NCBI GenBank assembly: GCA_023091735.1
Contig: JALKBU010000431.1
Span: 1-40,708, forward strand
Reading direction: 5' to 3'
Source: Trichomonas tenax
Lineage: Eukaryota; Parabasalia; Trichomonadida; Trichomonadidae
DNA length: 40,708 nt
Shown here: positions 26,401 through 38,400 of the stretch, piece after piece
Layout: every line of letters begins with the position of its first letter
How positions within the stretch are numbered: position 1 is the stretch's first letter
Position numbers and translations under genes: made by a program
The notes under the pieces: generated by a model
The model's input: only the letters and a program-made list of their open reading frames with translations
Databases searched by the model: none
Told to the model about the DNA's origin: nothing

Positions 26401-29400
26401 GATTAGAATCATTATCGTTGAAAGCGAGCTGATTGGCTGCGGTAACCTGAAGCTTTTGAGTGACTGTTGGAACTTGAATTTGTGGTCCTGGAGCCTTTTC
26501 CATCTTGGTGGATTTACCGGAGCCTCCTGTAGCCGCAGCGCTTAGGACGTTAACGAATTGGCCTGTAACAATGTCGCCTGTTCTTGCAGCAGTAGATACT
26601 GGGTTGTAAATAGCTCCATATGTTTCCTTGGCTCTCTTGACACTATTAAGGAATTTGACTAACTCATCAAAGATAGGATGAACATCAGTATCTTCGACAA
26701 GCTTGACTGCTTCTTTAATTTCTTCTGTTGTCTTCTGTGGGACTTCCTGGCTGATAATTTCTGTCTTTGTAACAAATGTTCCTCTAAGAACATTTGACAA
26801 TGCAATCGGAGCAATGAGTGGATTTGGTGACCATGTGGCATATCTAAAGACCTTATTTATAAGCTTCGGGTAGAAACCAATACCAACACCAACAATTTGT
26901 GTAGCTCTGTTCTCCAGATATGATGTCATTGTTCCAATATCTGAGCCATCAACTTTACCAACCATGCCATCAGTGAAGCACAGGCAGAGTGCTGACTTTG
27001 TTGTTTGCTTGGAACGGATCTGATAAACTGCAGCTAAAGCAGATGCTATATCAGACTTTGTTGAAGGATTAGCGCATGTAGCATAGATTGCAGCATAAAG
27101 ATCAGAGTTTGGTGAAAGTGCATCTGAGACAGATGCCTCATGGCAAAATTCAATGAGATTATCCTTCGATGAAGCGATTATTGTGACGGATTCGAAATCG
27201 ACATTTCTCAAAGAGTAGATAGTACCCATGATTGTTTGAATTGAGTGGTTGAATGAGACCTTTCCGAAGCAATTCTCACTGGCATCAATAACAATGAATA
27301 AAGAATAAGAAGGAACATGTCCTGTATTCTTTTCAAGATAGATTCGCTGATCCTGACCCTGTGTAATGTAGAATTGGATGAATCCCTTAAGTGAAATGTT
27401 GCTGCCTTTGACGCTTGGTGCGAACTGTGAAGGCTTGTTAGGTTCGAAAATTGCTGGCATCTTTGATCTAATTGGATCAATAACCTTGAATATTGGAACA
27501 TCATGGAAGGTGAGTCCATTGTCGATCTTTGTGATGAATGTGTCTTCTGAATCGATAGCAATACTTGTCTGTGCATACGGGTTGAAGTAGATATCTTCTG
27601 TGTATGAAGCAATGAAATCTTTGTTTTTTGGGTTAACATAGGTGAGCTGGCGAACTTCGATTCCATCGACATTTTCATATCTTACCATTTTAGCCTTGTG
27701 AATCTTTTGGATATTATCATTATTGACAGATAAACCATCAACAAAGGCCTTCGAAACCAAATCATTCTTATCATTGAAAGCAAGGTTTGGATCTTTAGCG
27801 AAGAAGAGATTAATGTTGGTTGGTGCATCTGAAAGGCTTCCTTTGAACTTTGTGATATATGTCTGAACAATATCGAACTCCTTATCAGGGAGCATTGTCA
27901 GGAGAATGAGTGAGAAGTTTAGCTCCGCCTTGTTGAGCAAAGCCTGCCAGTCTTCTGTAGCATGAAGCTTTGTGAATAGACCATCAGAGAATGTGTAAAC
28001 AGATCTCCTGCCGCATTCAGGTGCTGGAGCAATCTGCTTGGCAAGCTTATATGCATCAGCAAGATCAGTTAGCTTTCTGTACACAGAGTAAGCATCGAGA
28101 GCAGCCTGGAAGTGATATGGTGCAAGTTCTTCGCCGAAATCTTTAATGACAAAATGATATTCATGATCGCAGAAGATCATTAATGATATTGGAACGTGTA
28201 GATTGTTGAGGGCGATGGCAAATGCAGTGAACATAACGAAGAGAGCAGCACGCTGATTTGGCTGAATGATTGTGAAGCTTGTGTCAAGCATCAAAACAGC
28301 ATCAGTCGTTGAAAATTTATCAAGATCATCAACATTGTCAACAGTGTATTTGATAATCTGGGCAGAAAGCATATTTGCACATTCGATAAGTGGCTGAACA
28401 AAGAGTTGAGATTCAACATCTTTTGCGTGATACTTTTGAATTGGCTTCATGAAGTCATTAATTTTCTTGCTTGTGTACTTAAGCCTCTCATCAAGGTTAG
28501 GATTTTCCATCTGCTTAATGATCCACTTTTGAATTTCATTGACTGTGGATTCACCGCTAACAAGTACACCAAGTCCTGCTGATTTTGTGATTACAGCTTT
28601 GCTCTTAGTTCCTTTCTCGACGAATGGATTCTTGGTCAATGGCTTATTTATTGGAATATCTTTGGTCTTACTTTCTGTAACTGCGATATTGACTTTCTCC
28701 TTAACTTCTTTCCTCTTCCAAGACAGCTGTGGAATCTTTGGTCTTGAGTATGATGGCATCTTTATTAATTTCCTTGGTATTGGATTTTCTTTAACAAGCT
28801 TGAGAATGTCTGTAAGGCCAGAACTTGCTAAGCTTCTGCAGAGAGTTTCAAATGCTGAAGCAAACAACTCAGCATGTGAGCGGTAAGGAGTGTAAGGAAG
28901 AACATCCGGAGATATTGCCCATTTGTAAAATCCATATAAGACATCAAGAAGATTGCTTGCACGATCTGGTAGTGAGCCGGATTTATGATCTGCGAACCAG
29001 TTGAGTGCCATAAGTGGATATTGCTTGCAGAGATCGATGGAGCCTTCAAATGTCTTGAGAACAGATGTAGGATCCTTCTTATTCTGGAATGATGGGAACG
29101 CAAATGTGTTGAAATCAAGATCAAGCTTGATAGGATCGAAATCAGTAATCAATTTATCCTTATTCTTCTTGCTTTCTTCGATTTGAGTGTCCATCTCTTG
29201 CTGTATCAAGCCGGTTGTTTCCTGTTCTTTTAGCATCAAAACATCATATTCCTTGATTTGATTTGTGTTGGAATCGATTTTGAGAGGTATTGACTTCATT
29301 ACTTTGTTGTAGATTTCATTGATTGTTTGTTGAACTTCTGCATAGTGCTGGCGTTCATATGGCTTAAGGTGCTTTTTGCGCATTTCCTTAATCATTTGGA

Positions 29401-32400
29401 AGCAGTCTGGGAATGAAATTGGAAGCTTAACGTGATAGTTATTATATTTAATAATTACATCCAATCTTTCGCTGATCAGTCGAATGATAAAGTTCATCAA
29501 AACATCATTGTCAACTTTGTTCTCTTTGAGAAGATTGATTTCGGTTTGATGCTTTGGATGACATTTGATAAATGTCAAGAACTTCTGAATGAACATCAAA
29601 TAACTCTTCTTAGACCTTTCTAAGGTCGAACTGACTTTGTTAAGGATTTCTCTCATTTTACTGGCATCTTCTAACCATGGGAACCAACAACTCTGCCATT
29701 GGTATGGCTTGCTGCCGTCGAAGTTAAGTGGACCAAGTCTTGCAAAGATAATTTGAAGTTTTTCATCATCCTTCACCTTATTGTATTCGTAGATGTTATA
29801 TTCACCATTAATTGTATTGAATGCCATGACACAAAATTCGACATCATCAGGAAGTCTACGCTTTGATGTGTAGTCAATAGAAGCGTTGATGTTTGGTTCG
29901 TAAGTCGAACACCAGCACATGCTGTTAGGACTGATTATAACATAATGAGCATCTTCGACAGTGGCGATAGGAGACGAATAATCAGTGCAACTATCGCTAT
30001 TTCCATCCATTGGATTCTTCAAAACCCAAACTTGCGCCGGGAACTCATGCGGTGTGACATTATCTGAATTAGGATATGCTATCTTAAGCTTGCTTTCGAT
30101 AATCTTGATATCAGGAATGGTGCAGATAGCGCGAACTTTGAATGCATAAACTTTCTGGAATGAATCACTTTTAATGTGCATGCATATCTCAGCAGATCTG
30201 TTGAATGGAATCAGAGACATGACTCTGAAGGATCCAACACGAGTAATCTTTGTGCCATTTTCTGGATGATCATCGAATAAAATTTCTGAAAATTGTATAT
30301 TTGGATTTGATGATGTGAAAGAGATATCAATTTTATCCTTGTCTGTATTTCTGATCATGCCTAGAACAAACATATACTTGGACCAAATGTTGCCAACATA
30401 AACAACACCTTCGTTCTCGCCACAGAACTTTTGCTTGATTCCATCCCAGAACTTGGCAACAACTGGGCGTTCAAAAACTGATTTATTGAAGTAAACGTCG
30501 GCTTGCATATTGTTCGAAAATGCAATGTTGAGCATCATGGATGTAGATTCATCGAGAGCAAATGAGCTGGACATTCCCTCATATTCAGCTTTAGGTGGTT
30601 TCTCCTGCTTAGTATCGGCCAACGGACTGAATGTAAGAGAGTGAGGAATCAGATTTCCAGTATCATCCAAAGTTTGAATATGGGTGATGTTATCAGAGAA
30701 AATAGGATAATCTAAGATTTCGTATTTTTCTCTTGTTGAATTCCAGATAAATTTATTACCTGGTGATTTGATGAAGACCTTTGGCTCTTTGTATGATATA
30801 TTTGCTTCAATCGGAATTGATGATTTGCCAACCTTAAGGGTGCTTGTAATTGTTGACACGAAATTGGTTACCTGTGGTAATTTGATGACAGGAATTGAGA
30901 TACAATATTCACCGCTATGGAAGATGGTGAGTGTTGGTGTTGAATTAATATTCTTGAAATCATTGATAAGAGAAACATTTTGCGAACTTGATGAGCCAAA
31001 TGATTGAATGTAGATTTCGAGTGGACGTGGCTGCAAGCTTGTGATTTTCGGAATTGATACCTTGATTTGGTTGAAGTTGGTAGATACCTTTGAATTTTCG
31101 GCGAAAATTGCCGGAGAATATAAGTCGCTGTTGAGCTTAATATCAGAAATCTTGAGATTAGTCTTTTCGCTCTTGGTAGGAAGATATAGCACTGGAATTT
31201 GAGGAAGCTTGGCAATTCTTGCTTTGAGAATGGAAATTTCATCATTCGTTTTGTCGACATCAGCCTTATTTGTCTCAATCATTTTGCTGATTTGTACGAA
31301 TTGTTCAAGAACTTTCTTTGTGCTTAAGAGGGTGTAATCCTTGTTTAGTGAAATGCAAGGATTATCATTTGAGAATCGCTTGAGAGTTCTGATGATTTCA
31401 TCTGTTTCATTTGATTGGAGACCTCTGATGATATCATCAACTACGAACATGCCTGAAAAGTTAACAACCAATTTATTAATGTATTCATCAGACTTCTTGC
31501 TCTTGAGATAATTATCAAGATTTGATTGGGCAGTATTGAATTCTCTGATCATGTTTTCGATTCGCCTGAGATCTAAGCCATAGAGGTTTTGTCCACCAAA
31601 ACTGAATAACGAAACCTTTGCTGTTTCGAGAATGCTTATCGTGAAAACTTCGAATGGCCTGTTTTCAATGACATAATCTGCTGGATCTTCATTGTTTGGA
31701 ATCAAGTAAATTTCTGGGCTCTTTGACATGATTGGAACTGTAGCTGATTTTCCTGAACGCTTGTTTTGAACGTTAAATGAAGTTGAATCACCTCCCTGAA
31801 TTAGAAGGATGTTGTATTTAAGTGAATTATTCCACTCTGGAGCTCCGTTGACTTTGAAGACATCATAGAATTTAGTTGGATTGAAGCCCAATCGTTTCTT
31901 GGATTTCAGATCATCATTGATATTCGGAATTTGATTCAAAAACTCTTTAATTGTATCAGAATATTTACCCCATTGAGAATAAACTTTCTGATTAAGTTCT
32001 TCGAGCTTTTCATCCTTTTGTTTTCCTTTATTGTGAATCTTCGAAAATTTAACCTTATCGTTGTAGAGAGCTTGAGTTAAGTCATCAATAACTTTGCTGA
32101 TCGTATTCCGTCTGATTTCTTTTAATTCATTTTGATATTGTAATATTAACTTCTTCTTGTCTTCAATTTGGCCTTTGAGCTGTTGATGAGCGAAGTCTAC
32201 AAACGTTTTAACAGGATGCCAGATGAACTTTTGAAAAATTTGCATTGATTTCGACATGTCATTGACAATCTGACCTTCGTTCTGTGTGAGAATAAATGCG
32301 AATTTTTTGACATCAAAGTCGGCAAACATTGTGATCAAGAAATCATATAAGTTATCTCTCAATAATTGCTTATATTCTTCGTCGGATTTGCAAACAGCAA

Positions 32401-35400
32401 CCTGAGTGATGCAGTCCAATAAAATAGGACCATCAATTGGCTTTGTAGAAGGTGAAATAAGCTTGAAGAAAAATTCTGATAATTTTTCATTACCGAAAAA
32501 TGATTGGCTGAGAGCTGATTTGATAATATCAGAGCAAAATTCATTCTGAGAAAGAGAAAATTGAAGAAGATTCTTGTTGGAATAAAGTCTGAGAAGAATC
32601 GCGCCAAGTGTCAATGAACTGGCTTCGAAAACAGGTGCAAGGTATTCACGAATTTCTGGATCTTTGTCGAGGAGTATCTTGGTGAATGTGAACTTCTTCG
32701 AATAATCAGGATCGTTGATATCAATATCGGATATGTCAAGTTTGACTGTGGAACTTTGATCTAACAACTTACAGAGTTTCTCGATTTCCTTCACTTCTGG
32801 AATATCAGTTAGTTGCAAAATTCTCTGAGAAATTTCTTCGTAGCGTTGTGGCGGAATACCTGTTAAAATGGATTGTTCATATTCTTTATATCCACCAACA
32901 TCAACTAATTTTGGATACTTGATTGTAATCATGCTGATGAAAGCAGCCTTATTTGAAGGTGGTGATTCGATTACAGTATTAAGAGGATATTTCTTAACAA
33001 GTTCTTCAATCGCAATTTCCCAATTTGAAGAAATTATTTTATTGATCTTGAAATCATTGAGAAGTTCATATATGTTCTGCTTGACCAAGTACTGCGTTGT
33101 GTTAACATTCACTTTATAGTAATCCTTGATCGCTTCAAGCTCTACCTTTGTGAGATTTTCGAGAAGATTCTCTGTGTTGTTTTCAACGACACTTGCGATA
33201 CATGGCTCGAGGATTCCTGGATAAAACTGACAAAGTTGATAAATAGCAGTGTAGGAAACTTCTTCCTTTGTTTGGTTGATTAAACTCATTACGTGAGAGT
33301 ACTTCAGAAGATTCAAGAACCATTCTGCTGATTCTTGTGAAGTTGGATCGACAATGAGCTCATTATAAGATGATAAAATTGATTCCCTATACTCTGTTAT
33401 TTGTGATTTGATATTTTCATAAATCTTCTTGAGTGTTTCGTTTGGTGTTAATGCATTGATGAATTTGTTATCGATATACCACTTCATGATTGCGTAATTT
33501 GTATATTTTTGGCTGATATGATCCGAGATGATTTGGAAGTAATCATTCTTGTCTGCTCGTTTATCAGGTTTACGGAATTTTCCGCCAGTCTTCTTTGACT
33601 GTGTTTGAATATTCTTCATCTTTTGAAGTAGTGTTTGGAATTCGATGAATTCTTTCACGTGGAATTGCTTCATGCTGAACATATTGAGTGAAGTATAATC
33701 TTCTTCTTCCTTTTCAATTGGGAAGTTCTTTGCCAAATCTTCAAGATTATTGACGTTTAGGCGTTTCAAATACTTGTAAACAATGCAAATCCATTCATAG
33801 AAATCATGCATGACTTGGGCATCCTTCCTAGCAACAATTTCAGAAACAACATTATATGTCAGGAGATCTATTCCGGAGTATAATGCTGAGATATCGCCGA
33901 GGTTCTTGAAAATAATGGAAGCAAAAATGGTGTGGATGTCATCAATCTCGTCATCTTCTGCTAATCCTAAGCCCTTAATTGATGTTGCAACACGATCAAA
34001 TGGAATGTAATCAAGAGGCTGTTCGTTAGTGATTTGATAATAGATTTGATTGAAATAGTTGAAAATATCTAATTCTAACAATGGGTTTGTTCCATTGCCG
34101 ATCGATCCGAATCCAGAGCTAATGAAGAAGACGCCATCCTTATTCAAAGAAATTATGATGCAGTTCTCTCCAATTGGTGATGCATTGACTTCAACTTGAT
34201 ATCCTTCTTGTAAAATTGAACTGATGAGCCAAGTTAAGGAATAAAGATATGATGGATTCTGGAAGAATGATGGACTAATAACAGGAGCTTTCATTAAGTT
34301 AAGCAAAACATCTTGGATTGTCCTTGACTTATAAAGATCGATGATCGAATCAATCTGGGAGAAGTTGATGTTGATTGATGGATTAAATCCCGGAATGTTA
34401 ATCATGTAGCGAACAATTCCAATCATTCTATTGAATTCTTGAAGACGTGGGATTTCTTCAACTTTGATTGTGTCGAGGCTAAATTCATTGCTTCTATTGA
34501 TATGGTTAATAAAGTCTTCGTTCTTGCGAATGAAATCGGCTATGTAATTCAAGAGAGTAACTGTAAACAAGTTCTTTTCATCATCGTCGTATACTTCGAA
34601 CTCTGAGATCGGATCAGCTAACCTATCATATGAATCAAACGTTAACTTGCAGAAACAGTTCAAGAAAGCATTGATATTCATTTGATGCTCTTTGGCAAAT
34701 GCATCAAACATGTTCATAATGATTTCGAGATCTTGAGAAACTTTTGTCATTAATTTCTCGAATTTAGCATAATATTCTTCAGGAATCGGCTGTGAGAATA
34801 AACTAGCAATTTCCATAATGTGTGCTTGGCTTTCATTGAGTTCCTGGCTGTAGTTAGCTTTAAGGATGCTTATGAGAACGCCTCCATCAATGGCACCTTT
34901 TGAGGACTTGATACCCTGTGCAATACGAACAAGGGTTCTTCCATTGATGATCGAGTTTTCGGTGAATTTTGAGTTTTTTTGACCTTCATGAACAATTGAA
35001 ATCTTGATTGCAATATCCAATGACTTCATATTATTGAAAACAGAGTTTGAAATGTAACCGAAAAGAACAACGGCAGAATCGATGGTTGTTGTATCGATAG
35101 AAGGAAGAGAAATAAGGATGCACCTGCTGAGGATAGTCTGAGAGATTCGACTCTGAGCGCGGGCTTCAACAGGATTATACGTCATGAAGAGTCTGAATTT
35201 CTCATTTGCGTGAATGGTATTATTAGAACCGTGTTCATAGAGATTGAGTGTTGGCTTTTCTGATAAAAGAGAAATCATTCGATCAAAAACTTCAGATGGA
35301 GCAGCTTCAATGCCATCAAGGAGAATCCACTTACCGTGCTTCATTGCAGTGGCGAGTACTGATTCATATCTATCAATCAGATTGACAAACTGACAAGCTA

Positions 35401-38400
35401 CAAAGATAGTTTGGATCGCATTATCGATATCACTTGCGACATTTAGAGATTTTTCATTGCGCCTCATGACTTTCAGTCTGGCATGGAATGGCTTCAAAGC
35501 AGTTGGAGTCCATTTTGGTATTTTTTTGAGTTCGTTATACATTTGTTGGCCTTCATCTGGAATTATCTGAACTGCTTGTAATATCTCATATATGTCACTT
35601 TCTGGAATCTGGGAGAGTGGTCTGTATCCACCAACAACTAATGATTGATTTGAATCAGCGTTCATCTGGATGACAGTTAAATCAGCTCCGACAGCATCTG
35701 CAAATAACTGAATGACATGTGTCTTGCCTGATGCTGTTGGGCCCTGAACGATAATTGGGAATCCTTTGTGATCTCTCATGCATGCTTCAAGCAGGACAAA
35801 GGCATCCTTTTGATCAATAGAAAGAGCCTTGACGAGAGCAGGGCAGTCTGGACTCATCTTAGGAGATGGTATGATATCATGATCATTGATGGAAAGATGT
35901 GAGTGATTGATTCTGATATCTGTGTCAATATCACCAATTTCGAAAAGTTTAATGATTTGTTTTCTATATTCTGGATCGATAAATGGTCCCAAATAAATCA
36001 ATTTCTTGATTCTATTAATATCGTTTGGAAGCAAATGTGTCAAATGAATATAATTCAAGAAGTTGCGTATTGTAATTGGAACAGAGATCTGATATTCCTG
36101 AACATATTCTCTTATTTTAATCAGAGTATCAATCACATAAACTGAATCTTCAACGTTATTACGTTCTGCAATTGCACTGCATATTTGTTCGAACTCTTCT
36201 TCACTATATTCTGGATGGTTATAAATGATTGCATTCTTCTTAATTGCATCGTTGAAGAATGGCTTTGTAGCAACACCAATGATGAAGTATTTTCCTTTCT
36301 TGATTGACTCACCATTTGGAAGTAATATGGAGGATGATGAATTTCCTAAATCAAATAATGGTGCAAGAGCTTCGAGCAGTGGAGCTGGAGCGAGGTTGAG
36401 TTCTTCTAAAACAACCCACTTAGGCCTGATATCGTTCTCATCATGCTGTGTGATGAAATCAAGGAAAGCAGTTGGCTTAAAATCGAATATGGTGCCGGAT
36501 TCAGTTCTTGTAAGTTCATTTTGGCCAAAAATATTCTCTTCTGTTGTTGACTTCGAAAGTGATACTGTGAAAACATTAGCATTGTGAATTGAAGCAACAT
36601 AATTAATGACTTCAGATTTGCCCGTTCCATTAGGACCTTGAATAATAATTGCCTGTTGATTGATTGAAGCTAAGAACAATGAATCGATAAGAACTTGAAT
36701 GGATCGAGTGAAAACAAGTTTGTTGTTTTCTGGTTCGATTGATCCTTCAATACCGAACTTATACTTTTTAGAATAAATGTTTTTGTTCTTGAAAGCAATT
36801 GGTGATTCAAGTTTGGGCTTCGCACTTTGGATCAACGCTGTCTTGTCTTGAGTGCAGACATCATTAGCTGCCTTGAATACTAAATCTGGTTTTGCACCCC
36901 TTGCGTTTGAAATAATTTTCTGGCAGAAATTATAGATAAGCATTTTGTCTGTGAATGACCCTGGAACTTCTGTAATGAGATTAGAAAGAACGGGCTGGTC
37001 GGTTCCAAAGATGTATTTATACTGTTCTGGCTCATAAGCAAATGTTTTGACAACAGTCATTCTGGATAACATAGCTTCTGAAAGTTTTTGTTTTTCATCT
37101 CTAGAACATGTAGCAATAACTCTGAAGTCACTTGATTTAATCATTACTTTATTGTTATTTGGAGGGACTAATGTATTTGTATAATCTTCATTCAGAGTCA
37201 ATTCTGGTATGATCGCGAAGATTTCGTTCAATCTTTCCATAACTGAAACTGTTGGATGAGCGAAGTTCTTGAGAATGAGAGTTCTCTTAGACAAAATTGC
37301 CGATGTAATAAGACCTGGCTTGAAAGTTGTTGTGTAATCAGAAAGGAAAGTTGAGATATTATCTTGTTTCTTGTTAGCATTAATGATGTTTGTTACTATC
37401 TGTATAATAACATGAGCAAGAGATTCATCTGCTTCAATTAACTTATCTCTAACTTCGAGAAGGTCTTTTTCGATTTGTTCACCAGTTGAACATGCAAATT
37501 TAATGTCATTGATTTTATTGTGGAGATCGATGTTTTGAGTCATTGAAGCAAGAATTTCGAACAAGGATGAGATCAATGAGTTGTGATCAATGAGAGATAT
37601 TGTACCTATCAAAGAAGATGTGGTTGAATCTCTGTTCAAACAAACGGTCTTCGAGAGTTTTGATACATTTCTTGCAATAAACTTCTTATATCCAGATGGA
37701 CCAACCAACAAGATTGGTTCTTGACTGTGGAGAATCATAATATTAAAGTATGAGTTCCAGAATTGATACAATTGATTGCTTACGCTCTTTGATGGCTTTT
37801 CGACATTGAGGATCAAACTTCCTTTAGTTAATTTAACTGTGGTATCTGATATATCATTAGCAACAACATTTTCAGTTAGATCCTTTAGCAATTGCCCTTT
37901 TTCTTCAGCACTGATTTTGAATGAACTTTCAATTATATCCGCGATTTGATTAACTAACTTCTCGCCTTCGTCGTGTACTGAAAGAAGCATAAAGGCAGCG
38001 TGATGATATGGTTTGAAGTTTTCTGACATTTTTGAATTATTCTTGAAATAAATGATTCTCCTGAAGTACCTTCTAGCTTCTCTAAATGACCATGGCTTGG
38101 ATCGAAGTATCGGGTCATCTCTGATAGCTATCATAAGATCAGTTACATAGTTGATAAGTTTGAATAACTCAGACTGATCTTGGGGCGTTTCATGGATGAT
38201 ATCATTTAGAATTGATTTGATATCTTCTTTTCCTAATAATGGATATTCGATCATGATAACTTTGCGTTCAATTTCTTCTGGAAGGCGTTTTCTTCCAAAC
38301 ATTGATATATCGTTTTGACAACCTATGAAGAAGTAACCTCTGGAAACCTTTACCGTTTCATCAATATTTGGAAGTTCGATTTCTTCATCGCCTGTGTTTT

